Below, one piece after another: positions 31,751 through 40,120 of a stretch of DNA of 64,000 nucleotides. A model generated the notes under the pieces. It saw only the letters and a program-made list of their open reading frames with translations. It ran no database searches and had not been told where the DNA came from. The stretch is from positions 1 to 64,000 of the forward strand of contig CADCOE010000054.1 in the NCBI GenBank assembly GCA_902802985.1. Direction: 5' to 3'. Origin of the DNA: an uncultured Ruminococcus sp. Its GTDB lineage: Bacteria; Bacillota; Clostridia; Oscillospirales; Acutalibacteraceae. Position 1 is the first letter of the stretch. The number at the start of each line of letters is the position of its first letter. A program made the position numbers and the translations under genes.

Positions 31751-34321
31751 TTACGTTTTTGCTTTTTTCTTTTTCGTACCGTTGTAAGCAAGTGTATTGG
31801 ACTCTTTATATGGTCTAAACAACATATAACCCATCAATCCGATCACGGCAATAGCAAAGATAAGACCAATAATATGTCCTGCTGCATATTCACCAGCAAG
31901 CTCGCCTGAAAACGCGGAACCAATCTGATAAATAATGAGCGATACGGCATAAGCAAAGGCACACTGATAGCCAATAGCAAACCAGGTCCATTTTGCACTG
32001 TTCATTTCTCTTCTGATGGCACCGATTGCCGCAAAACAAGGAGCACAAAGAAGGTTGAATACAAGGAAGGAATAGCCTGCCAAAGGTGCCAATCCTTTAA
32101 AATCAAGTACACCAAAAACACCCACTACTTCTTCTTTTGCTACAAGACCCATTATGGTAGCTATCGCAGCCTGTGCGTTACCAAAACCGAGCGGTGCAAA
32201 TATCCACATAACAGCTTCGCCGATTTTTCCGAGAACACTATCTGCCAACTCGAGGTCAGCGTTAAAACCAAACACACCGTCTGTCCAGCCAAACACAGAA
32301 CCTGCCCAAATAATAATGGATGACAGAAGAATGATCGTACCTGCTTTTTTGATAAATGACCAGCCACGCTCCCACATAGAGCGAAGAACATTGCTGACGG
32401 TAGGAAGATGATAAGCCGGAAGTTCCATTACAAACGGAGCCGGATCCCCTGCAAACATCTTTGTTTTCTTCAGCATAATACCTGACAAAACGATAGAAAT
32501 AGCTCCGAGGAAATAAGCACTCGTCATAATCAGCGGTGAGCCGCCGAACAGTGCTACGGAAATCATTGTAATGATCGGAAGTTTTGCTCCGCAGGGAATA
32601 AATGTCGTTGTCATAATGGTCATTTTACGGTCACGGTCATTTTCAATAGTTCTTGACGCCATAATACCCGGAACACCGCATCCTGTACCGATCAGCATCG
32701 GAATAAAGGATTTACCGGAAAGACCGAACTTTCTGAAAATTCTGTCCATAATGAATGCGACACGAGCCATATAACCGCAGCTTTCAAGAATAGCCAGCAT
32801 AATAAACAGGAGCAGCATCTGTGGCACAAATCCCAGCACAGCGCCTACACCACCGATGATACCATCAATAATGAGGGAATGCAGCCATTCGGCACAGTTA
32901 ATATCAGTCAGCCATTGATCCATCAATCCGGAAATACCGGGGATCCATATGCCATACTCCGATGGATCAGGAATATTGTCAGCGTCTTCAGCGTCATCGC
33001 CAAACACATCCTCAAACATTGCATTAAACGGCTCCTCTTCCGCTTTGACAGCATCCTCAAAATCTGCTGTTTCGATTTTCTTAGCCTGAAGTGCTTTAAC
33101 ATATACATCGGTCGACTCGGCAATATCTTCATCCACTGCAGTAGCATAGGAACCAAACGCCTCTTCAAAGCCGCCGTAATCCTTATCTTCCATCGTGTCT
33201 TGGATCTCATCGGCTCCCGTAACATTTCTGCCGACTGCTGTGTCAACTAATGTAACGAATTCTTGATTGTTCCAAAGATGAGAATCGGCATATTCCGACA
33301 TTGCATCGTCATAATCATCAGTGCCAATACCAAACAAATGCCATCCATCGCCAAACAAACCATCGTTCGCCCAGTCAGTCAAAACGGTGCCAAGAGAATC
33401 GCCCCACGGCATAGGAATAGGCATAGAGGCAATCGAATATACAAGAAACATTATTACAACAAAGATTGGTAGAGCCGCCCAACGGTTAGTAACCACTCTG
33501 TCGATTTTATCTGAGACACTGAGTTGTCCCGCTGTTTTTTTCTTATAAACACCTTTTAATGTTTCTGCAATATAAATATAGCGTTCGTTAGTAATAATGC
33601 TTTCTGCATCATCATCCAATTCTTTTTCTGCTGCAGCAATATCTTTTTCGATATGCTTCATTTTGTCTTCTTTGATTTCCAGCTGTTCAATGATTTTTTC
33701 GTCACGCTCAAAAATTTTAATCGCATACCATCTTTGCTGTTCTTCGGGAAGATCGTGAACTGCCGCCTCTTCAATATGGGCAATAGCGTGTTCAACAGGA
33801 CCCGAGAAAGTATGAGCAGGAACTGTCTTGGTTTCCTTAGCCGCTTTGATCGCTTCTTCTGCGGCTTCCATAATGCCAGTTCCTTTCAGTGCTGAAATTT
33901 CAACGATCTGACAGCCCAACTTTTTGGAAAGCTCCTTAATATTGATCTTGTCACCGTTCTTTTTGACCAGATCCATCATATTGATAGCAATAACGACCGG
34001 TATTCCCAGTTCTGTCAGCTGAGTAGTTAAATAAAGATTTCTTTCCAGGTTGGTGCCGTCAACAATATTAAGTATCGCATCAGGTCGTTCGCTAACAAGA
34101 TAATTTCTGGCAACTACTTCTTCCAGCGTATACGGTGAGAGAGAATAAATACCGGGGAGGTCTGTGATAACTACATCACTATGTTTTTTTAGCTTACCTT
34201 CCTTTTTTTCTACCGTAACACCGGGCCAGTTACCCACAAATTGGTTAGAACCCGTTAATGCATTAAACAGTGTTGTTTTACCGCAATTCGGGTTGCCGGC
34301 AAGTGCAATTCGCAAACTCAT
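31751..34321 (-). CDS. feoB: ferrous iron transporter FeoB
   Basis: 856 residues. The G domain has GNPNCGKTTLFN (G1), TDLPGIYSLSPYT (G3) and INMMD (G4), followed by the GDI-like helical region. The membrane domain carries Gate motifs such as PCGAKLP and IGTGCGVPGIMASR. Between the first and later membrane segments lies an acidic insertion of about 110 residues (DDYDDAMSEYADSHLWNN... to GDDAEDADNIPDP). It takes up Fe(II) across the membrane. It is the third gene of feoA-feoA-feoB. Confidence 0.97.
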   Translation of the reverse strand: MSLRIALAGNPNCGKTTLFNALTGSNQFVGNWPGVTVEKKEGKLKKHSDVVITDLPGIYSLSPYTLEEVVARNYLVSERPDAILNIVDGTNLERNLYLTTQLTELGIPVVIAINMMDLVKKNGDKINIKELSKKLGCQIVEISALKGTGIMEAAEEAIKAAKETKTVPAHTFSGPVEHAIAHIEEAAVHDLPEEQQRWYAIKIFERDEKIIEQLEIKEDKMKHIEKDIAAAEKELDDDAESIITNERYIYIAETLKGVYKKKTAGQLSVSDKIDRVVTNRWAALPIFVVIMFLVYSIASMPIPMPWGDSLGTVLTDWANDGLFGDGWHLFGIGTDDYDDAMSEYADSHLWNNQEFVTLVDTAVGRNVTGADEIQDTMEDKDYGGFEEAFGSYATAVDEDIAESTDVYVKALQAKKIETADFEDAVKAEEEPFNAMFEDVFGDDAEDADNIPDPSEYGIWIPGISGLMDQWLTDINCAEWLHSLIIDGIIGGVGAVLGFVPQMLLLFIMLAILESCGYMARVAFIMDRIFRKFGLSGKSFIPMLIGTGCGVPGIMASRTIENDRDRKMTIMTTTFIPCGAKLPIITMISVALFGGSPLIMTSAYFLGAISIVLSGIMLKKTKMFAGDPAPFVMELPAYHLPTVSNVLRSMWERGWSFIKKAGTIILLSSIIIWAGSVFGWTDGVFGFNADLELADSVLGKIGEAVMWIFAPLGFGNAQAAIATIMGLVAKEEVVGVFGVLDFKGLAPLAGYSFLVFNLLCAPCFAAIGAIRREMNSAKWTWFAIGYQCAFAYAVSLIIYQIGSAFSGELAGEYAAGHIIGLIFAIAVIGLMGYMLFRPYKESNTLAYNGTKKKKAKT

Positions 34322-34336
34322 TTTCCAATCTCCTTT

Positions 34337-34558
34337 TTAAGCTATTTCTATCATTTCCGCATCGGCTTTTCTTAAAGAAAGCTCATAGCCTCTGACGGTT
34401 ACTTCGATCGGATCACCTAAAGGAGCAACTTTACGAATATAGACTTCCACACCTTTTGTAATACCCATATCCATAATTCTGCGTTTGATAGCTCCTTCTC
34501 CGTGGAGTTTTACCACTTTTGCTGTTTCACCGATTTTAACATCTTTTAATGTTCTCAC
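34337..34558 (-). CDS. feoA: FeoA-domain protein (second copy)
   Basis: 73 residues, an SH3-like FeoA domain: LKDVKIGETAKVVKLHGEGAIKRRIMDMGI then GVEVYIRKVAPLGDPIEVTVRGYELSLRK. It is thought to bind and stimulate FeoB. It lies 15 bases before feoB. Confidence 0.93.
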   Translation of the reverse strand: MRTLKDVKIGETAKVVKLHGEGAIKRRIMDMGITKGVEVYIRKVAPLGDPIEVTVRGYELSLRKADAEMIEIA

Positions 34559-34605
34559 TTATCTCTTCCTCCTGCATTCGATTATGTTAACATACAATCA
34601 AAAAG

Positions 34606-34818
34606 TTACACCATAATTTTTTGAGCCATTTCTTTACTGATAGCAACTCTCGCCTCTTTTACATTAACAATCACGTTACCGCCGTTGACAGAAATAATTT
34701 TCACGCTTCCGCCGGCAACAAAACCAAGATTTTCCAGATGTTTTTTTACCTCAGGGTTTCCTCCGATACGCTTGATGATGTTATCTTGACCTGGGTCAGC
34801 AAGTGTCAATGGCAACAT
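34606..34818 (-). CDS. feoA: FeoA-domain protein (first copy)
   Basis: 70 residues: LTLADPGQDNIIKRIGGNPEVKKHLENLG, then FVAGGSVKIISVNGGNVIVNVKEARVAISKE. A diverged FeoA-type SH3 fold, first gene of the iron operon. Two unequal FeoA proteins before one FeoB is frequent in Firmicutes; they may form a heteromeric regulator. Confidence 0.9.
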   Translation of the reverse strand: MLPLTLADPGQDNIIKRIGGNPEVKKHLENLGFVAGGSVKIISVNGGNVIVNVKEARVAISKEMAQKIMV

Positions 34819-34843
34819 AAATATCCCCTCCGTTACAAAAAAA

Positions 34844-34928
34844 TTAGATTTATCTAACTTAAAATCATCCCAAAAGGTTAGACCACTCTAACCTTTCATA
34901 GTTTAACATACCTAAGTACATTTGTCAA
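34844..34928 (-). promoter_or_regulatory. feo operon promoter with two DtxR-like palindromes
   Basis: TTGACA (34923-34928), 17 bases, TAAACT (34900-34905) on the minus strand. Downstream are two palindromes: AAAGGTTAGA-CCAC-TCTAACCTTT (34873-34896) and TTAGATTTATCTAA (34844-34857). Both share TTAGA/TCTAA half-sites, close to the DtxR/IdeR consensus (TTAGGTTAG...). Iron-dependent repression is inferred. Confidence 0.8.
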
Positions 34929-35036
34929 TATCATTTTTTGAATTTTGTCGTATTTTTTGCAATAGACAATACTGAAATTGTCTGATATAATACTAACAAT
35001 CCATTATAATTATCATCATCAGAAGGAGAAATGTCA

Positions 35037-35666
35037 ATGTCTAATGTTCACTATATTGATCATCCGCTTATCAAACACAAAATTACAATGCTGCGTATGG
35101 AAACCACCGGTACTGGAGAATTTCGCAAGCTTGTGGAAGAAATAGCAATGCTGATGGGCTACGAAGCTCTTTCCGACCTACAAACGAAGGAAATTGAGAT
35201 CAAAACACCCATTGAAGACAGCATACAACCTGTCATCGACGGCAAAAAAATGGCCATTGTTCCGATTTTACGTGCCGGACTGGGTATGGTGGGCGGCATT
35301 CTGGCTTTGGTTCCCAATGCCAAAGTAGGACATATCGGTATGTACCGTGACGAAAAAACACACATTCCTCATCCGTATTACTGCAAACTCCCTCCATTTA
35401 TCAGTGAAAGACTCATCATTGTCGTCGATCCGATGCTGGCTACCGGCGGTTCACTATCGGACGCTGTAAACGAAATTAAAGCACAGGGCGGCAAACATAT
35501 TAAGTGTATGTGTATTATTGCAGCACCGGAGGGAGTCGAAACATTTACTAAAAAGCATCCCGATGTTGAACTGTATATCGGTGCTCTTGACCGATGTCTG
35601 AACGAAAATGCTTATATTTGTCCGGGACTCGGAGACGCAGGCGATAGAATTTTTGGAACTAAATAA
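35037..35666 (+). CDS. upp: uracil phosphoribosyltransferase
   Basis: 209 residues, the usual length. It starts [20 protein letters not shown] and has the PRPP-binding loop [20 protein letters not shown] and the uracil-binding [15 protein letters not shown]. It converts uracil and PRPP to UMP in pyrimidine salvage. The second ATG is preferred since AAGGAG then lies 8 bases upstream. Confidence 0.97.
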   Translation: MSNVHYIDHPLIKHKITMLRMETTGTGEFRKLVEEIAMLMGYEALSDLQTKEIEIKTPIEDSIQPVIDGKKMAIVPILRAGLGMVGGILALVPNAKVGHIGMYRDEKTHIPHPYYCKLPPFISERLIIVVDPMLATGGSLSDAVNEIKAQGGKHIKCMCIIAAPEGVETFTKKHPDVELYIGALDRCLNENAYICPGLGDAGDRIFGTK

Positions 35667-35705
35667 TAACTTTTTTTATCTATCCAGTACAATGTATTCC
35701 AAAAT

Positions 35706-35747
35706 AAAAGGGCTTCTCATTCCACTATTGGTTGAGTAAGCCCTTTT
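35706..35747. terminator. bidirectional terminator between upp and spoVAD
   Basis: AAAAGGGCTT and AAGCCCTTTT form the stem between two converging genes, with T-rich flanks on both strands. Confidence 0.8.
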
Positions 35748-35749
35748 TG

Positions 35750-36772
35750 TTAATTATTGGTTGTGTTACAGCAGATGTTCAGGAGATGTGCAATACCAGG
35801 AATGCTTTCTCCCTGCTGAGACGATGTCGGTGACATCAAGGCACCTGTCGCAATAAACAGAATGTTTTTTAATTCGCACTGCTTCAGTTTCTGCATAATA
35901 TACGTACAAAACACAGAAGCACAACAACCACATCCCGAACCTCCTGCGTGTACATCCTGTCCTTCAATGTCATAAATCATCAATCCACAGTCATTATGGT
36001 TTTGGGTAATATCGATCCCTTCACGAAGAAGAATATCTTCCAGCAATGCCGAACCGACCTTTCCAAGGTCACCCGTCAATATCAAATCATAATCCTTTGG
36101 ATCGGTTTGCGTGTCATTCAAATAATTAAAAATCGTATCTGCTGCCGCAGGTGCCATAGCCGCTCCCATATTGTTGGCATCTTTAATGTTCAGATCGTTG
36201 ATCTTACCGACCGTAACATTACGAATATATGGACCAATGTCATCCTTGTCTATCAAAGCGGCACCTGCTCCTGTCACCGTCCATTGAGCGGTAGGGGTTC
36301 GCTGACCTCCGTATTCAATCGGCAAACGAAATTGTCTTTCAGCAGTACAAAAATGAGACGATGTAACCGCTACTGCCCGTCCTGCTGCACTGCTGTCAAC
36401 AAAAATTGATCCCAGTGCCAAGGTTTGTGCCATTGTCGAACAAGCACCAAACTGACCAAAAAGAGGAATATCCAGTCCTCGGAGTCCGAACGTAGATGAA
36501 ATACATTGATTGAGCAGGTCTCCTGCGAAAATAATGTCAACATCACCGGCAGACAACTGTACCTTTCCGAGCAGAGTATCTACAGCGGTCGTCTGTAGGG
36601 TACTCTCTGCCTTTTCCCAACTGTCCTGTCCCAGCATATCATCATAGAACACTTTGTCAAAATACTGAGCCAAGGGTCCTTCTCCCTCTTTTTTACCTAC
36701 AACCCCCACTGAGGAATGAATATTGACATTATTGGACATTTTAATGGTATATCGTCCTATTCTTTCGGGCAT
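35750..36772 (-). CDS. spoVAD: stage V sporulation protein AD (SpoVAD)
   Basis: 340 residues with a thiolase-like fold. Marks are SVGVVGKKEGEGPLAQYFD, DIIFAGDLLNQCISSTFGLR, FGACSTMAQTLALG, TSSHFCTAERQFRLPIEYG and GSGCGCCASV. In spore formers it binds dipicolinic acid for uptake into the forespore with SpoVAC and SpoVAEb. Those partners are not next to it here. The RBS is GGAGG. Confidence 0.92.
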   Translation of the reverse strand: MPERIGRYTIKMSNNVNIHSSVGVVGKKEGEGPLAQYFDKVFYDDMLGQDSWEKAESTLQTTAVDTLLGKVQLSAGDVDIIFAGDLLNQCISSTFGLRGLDIPLFGQFGACSTMAQTLALGSIFVDSSAAGRAVAVTSSHFCTAERQFRLPIEYGGQRTPTAQWTVTGAGAALIDKDDIGPYIRNVTVGKINDLNIKDANNMGAAMAPAAADTIFNYLNDTQTDPKDYDLILTGDLGKVGSALLEDILLREGIDITQNHNDCGLMIYDIEGQDVHAGGSGCGCCASVFCTYIMQKLKQCELKNILFIATGALMSPTSSQQGESIPGIAHLLNICCNTTNN

Positions 36773-36980
36773 AAAAAAACCTCCTGTATTTTTGATGTTA
36801 TTTTGCCCTGAATATAAAACAGTTATTCTATCAAATTCATTGCTGATTTATTATGTTCATCCATCAAAAATTATTTTTCTTACGCTCCGATTTCTTTGCT
36901 CCACTTTCCATATTAATTTCCAGATTTTGCAGCATCTGCATCGTGAGCGGCAAGTTCTTTCCCAACAGTCGACTTTGTTT

Positions 36981-37508
36981 TTAATGACAAGTGCAGCAAC
37001 TGTGTGTTTGACATCCATATTTTTCGACTCTGTCGATATTTTTTTGCAAGAGCAGTTTTAAATCCAACACCATTCCTTCCCGTGACTCTGTAAAGCCGAA
37101 TTTTTGATAAAGACTTCTGCCCTGCTCGGTTGCATCCAGTGTAATTTCTGTCACGCCCATCTCTTTTGCCTGTTCTATCAACATAAAAAGCATTGTCTTT
37201 GCCAATCCTTGGCAGCGATATTCCTTTTTAGTATAAACGTTCATCATATGAGCACGTTTGCCGGTTGGATGAGAAAAGGTGGGCAACATTTCTGTATAGC
37301 ATAAAGTAGCACAACCTACCGCAGCACCATCTTCTGTTGCCAATACAGTAGTATGCTGACCGCTCATAAAATATTGTTGGCTGTCATCAAGAAACAAGGA
37401 ACTAAAAGAATATTCTTCCGGAAGATGGTTGATCTCTTTCAGCATTTCGAGTCGGAGTTTCATTAAATCGTCAAGATTGTTTTCTGTCGCCTTAATCATT
37501 TTGATCAT
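36981..37508 (-). CDS. GNAT-family N-acetyltransferase
   Basis: 175 residues. The acetyl-CoA pyrophosphate-binding motif is KEYRCQGLAKTMLFMLIEQA, followed by LDATEQGRSLYQKFGFTESREGMVL. Substrate unknown. It ends in a Cys/His-rich tail (YGCQTHSCCTCH) that is unusual for the family and could bind metal. It lies downstream of cysK by about 60 bases and may share its transcript. Confidence 0.85.
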   Translation of the reverse strand: MIKMIKATENNLDDLMKLRLEMLKEINHLPEEYSFSSLFLDDSQQYFMSGQHTTVLATEDGAAVGCATLCYTEMLPTFSHPTGKRAHMMNVYTKKEYRCQGLAKTMLFMLIEQAKEMGVTEITLDATEQGRSLYQKFGFTESREGMVLDLKLLLQKNIDRVEKYGCQTHSCCTCH

Positions 37509-37571
37509 CTGTTGAGGACTCCTTTATGTGCATTCATTGTATCATTGGCAGTATCAATGAATTGATTTGCG

Positions 37572-38501
37572 TTAACCGTCAAACAACGGCGTAGAAAAAT
37601 ACCGTTCTGCTGTGTCAGGAAGAATAGTAACAACTGTCTTCCCAGGACCAAGCTTTTCTGCAAGCCTGAGTGCTGCTGCCACATTTGTTCCACTGGAAAT
37701 ACCGCACATAATTCCTTCCAATGAAGCCAGCTGCTTCGCAGTATTGATGGAATCTTCATCCGTTACAATATGAATATGGTCGTATATCTCCGTGTTTAAA
37801 ATGGATGGAATAATGCCGTCACCAATTCCCATTTGAAGATGAGTTCCCACGTTTCCTCCGGCAAGAATGGCTGCATTTTCTGGTTCAACCGCCCATATTT
37901 CGATGTTGGGATACTGCTTTTTGAGAGTTTCCCCAATGCCTGTTATAGTTCCTCCGGTCCCTATACCGGAACAAAAACCATCAATATTTTTGGAAGTTTG
38001 TTCGAGTATCTCCAATGCTGTGTGGTATTTATGAGCGTAGATATTGTTCTTATTTTCAAACTGCTGGGGAACAAATACTCTCGGATCATTTGCTTTCATT
38101 TCCAAAGCCGTATCCAAACATTTATGTATACATTTGCCAATATCGCCGTCATCGTGAATAAGTATAACTGCTGCTCCGTATTGTTTTACCAGCTTTCTTC
38201 TTTCTTCACTCACCGAATCCGGCATAATAATAATGGTTTTATATCCCTTGACTGCCCCTATCAATGCAAGCCCTATTCCCTGATTACCGCTAGTAGGTTC
38301 AACAATGATCGTATCTTTGTTAATTTTACCTTCTTTTTCTGCATTGACGATCATATGATAAGCTGTGCGTATTTTGACAGAACCGCCAATATTTAACCCT
38401 TCAAACTTAACAAGTATATCAGCGTTTCCCTGCTTATTGATCCTGTTCAGCTTTATCATAGGTGTATGACCTATTGCTTCAAGAATATTATTATATACCA
38501 T
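37572..38501 (-). CDS. cysK: cysteine synthase (O-acetylserine sulfhydrylase)
   Basis: 309 residues. The PLP lysine is in NIGGSVKIRTAYHMI (most homologues have NPGGSVKDR), followed by VEPTSGNQGIGLALIGAVKGY and the phosphate-binding GIGTGGTITGIGE. It makes cysteine from O-acetylserine and sulfide. The Pro and Asp changes next to the active lysine are noticeable and might change partner or substrate choice, as in some CysM-like enzymes. Confidence 0.92.
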   Translation of the reverse strand: MVYNNILEAIGHTPMIKLNRINKQGNADILVKFEGLNIGGSVKIRTAYHMIVNAEKEGKINKDTIIVEPTSGNQGIGLALIGAVKGYKTIIIMPDSVSEERRKLVKQYGAAVILIHDDGDIGKCIHKCLDTALEMKANDPRVFVPQQFENKNNIYAHKYHTALEILEQTSKNIDGFCSGIGTGGTITGIGETLKKQYPNIEIWAVEPENAAILAGGNVGTHLQMGIGDGIIPSILNTEIYDHIHIVTDEDSINTAKQLASLEGIMCGISSGTNVAAALRLAEKLGPGKTVVTILPDTAERYFSTPLFDG

Positions 38502-38631
38502 AATACAGTGCTTTCATCTCCTGTTATTTGATTATTCTATCGTTATACAACATAGTTATTATAACGTAAATGACCGAAAAAGCAATACAACAGAACAATT
38601 AATCAATATGTCTTTCCTACTAATTCAGAAA

Positions 38632-39357
38632 TTATCCGTCAGCTATTACGGATGCAATATAATCCTCAAAAACAGATCGATAATCTCCAGGAAGGTCATA
38701 TGCCCAACTGTTGCAAAGCACCATTGCAGCATCATCGTTGATCACAATAGTCAATTCCGAAACCTCTTGTGTTTCAGATGACACGGTCATAGACATCGGT
38801 TGATCCATTATAATATCAATCAACATTCCGTTATTGCCCCATTCCCGATAACGACTTTCCGGCACTGACATATCAAGTAAAAAATCGTTATTGGTTATCA
38901 CTTCCCTAGCACGCTGAAATAACTGTCTTTGGTCTTCATCTGTTAAATTAAGTGTGCTGCCCTGATACATAGCTTCTACAGAGTAACCATCAGAGAAATT
39001 TTGCGTATTCTGTGACGCTTCAGACAGTTCGTTTGGTTCTGATACCAACACCGACACTTGTGATGAATTATTGCTTTCAGAAGTAATATCGACATCGGAT
39101 ATATTCTTTGACGAGACAAAACTGCTTTCTGAGCGGCTGTTTTCTTCCGCTGGCTGCTCAATCTCACTGATTGGAGATGACATCTCAGCTGATTGTGTTT
39201 CAGATACATTTTTTCCTTTCACCGATACAGCAACACTGCCTTCGTTAGTGCTTTCCACACGGTTTTCTTCTGCCGGCTCGAAACGGCAGGAACACAAAAC
39301 CATTGAGCATATCACAGCAGCTGTAAAGGCACAAATAGATTGTTTTGACATTGTCAT
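38632..39357 (-). CDS. lipoprotein of unknown function
   Basis: 241 residues. The signal peptide ends in a lipobox (MVLCSC). A Ser/Glu-rich low-complexity linker (about 30-125) precedes a compact C-terminal domain from YSVEAMYQGSTLNLTDEDQRQLF to the end (DLPGDYRSVFEDYIASVIADG). No family recognised. Its ATG overlaps the end of the upstream membrane protein gene, so the two are probably a pair. Confidence 0.7.
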   Translation of the reverse strand: MTMSKQSICAFTAAVICSMVLCSCRFEPAEENRVESTNEGSVAVSVKGKNVSETQSAEMSSPISEIEQPAEENSRSESSFVSSKNISDVDITSESNNSSQVSVLVSEPNELSEASQNTQNFSDGYSVEAMYQGSTLNLTDEDQRQLFQRAREVITNNDFLLDMSVPESRYREWGNNGMLIDIIMDQPMSMTVSSETQEVSELTIVINDDAAMVLCNSWAYDLPGDYRSVFEDYIASVIADG

Positions 39358-40028
39358 TTTCCCTCCTGTTTTTCCAAGCCATTTAATATTTTATTGTACA
39401 GCTTTTTTTGTCTGATAATGAGTAAAAAACCCACCACAATTCCTATAAATAATACAACTCCGGATAACAACAACGCAATAGCGACAGTATTTCGTAATGC
39501 AATCAACAAAACTGCTATCATCAAAATAACGATCGTTATATCAATGGAAATCATTCTTACGGAATATTCAAACAAACCGTTGGTCAACACAGTTCGATTA
39601 CAGGAATAACTGACCTTGGGATTTTTAATACAATTAATATTGACGATCGGTCTTGTATATTCATTAATCGATTTATCATATTTCGGTCGGGTGTATGAAA
39701 AGATCAATTCCGATGTTTTGGACGGTGTTACATCAAATTCGGTTTCAAACTTAACAACACCTTTATTTTTATACCAATCCGAATCAATGTTGATCATAAT
39801 AATATTCATCAATCCTTGAAATATTAACGTAAGAAGATTGAGAAGGATCTTACCGAAACTGTGATTGCTTTTGCTTTCCTGTTGCGAAATTCTGATATGA
39901 TATTGTTGATCGGGAGTCAGTTCAAATTCAGCTTGACGGTCAGCGTGATGAAGCGTTTTGCTCTCACTTCCCACAGTTACTGTAAAAATGTCGTCTTCCA
40001 GAATTTTGCTGTCGATTTTAAATTGCAA
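39354..40028 (-). CDS. membrane protein of unknown function
   Basis: About 224 residues from a TTG start with AGAGGTG upstream. A soluble N-terminal part leads to one hydrophobic segment near residue 65 (ILLNLLTLIFQGLMNIIMI) and two near the C-terminus (ISIDITIVILMIAVLLIAL and VAIALLLSGVVLFIGIVVGFLL). The ORF extends further upstream, but that part runs through the amylase terminator and is unlikely to be translated. Pairs with the downstream lipoprotein. Confidence 0.65.
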   Translation of the reverse strand: MQFKIDSKILEDDIFTVTVGSESKTLHHADRQAEFELTPDQQYHIRISQQESKSNHSFGKILLNLLTLIFQGLMNIIMINIDSDWYKNKGVVKFETEFDVTPSKTSELIFSYTRPKYDKSINEYTRPIVNINCIKNPKVSYSCNRTVLTNGLFEYSVRMISIDITIVILMIAVLLIALRNTVAIALLLSGVVLFIGIVVGFLLIIRQKKLYNKILNGLEKQEGK

Positions 40029-40069
40029 TGATAACACCTCTGAATTGTAATCACTTACTTTTAATGTAC

Positions 40070-40105
40070 AAAACCTCCCACGCCAATCATTGCGTGAAAG
40101 GTTTT
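40070..40105 (-). terminator. alpha-amylase terminator
   Basis: AAAACCTcCCACGC pairs with GCGTGaAAGGTTTT with one bulge, 16 bases past the amylase stop. Confidence 0.75.
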
Positions 40106-40120
40106 GTCGGGTCAATCCAA

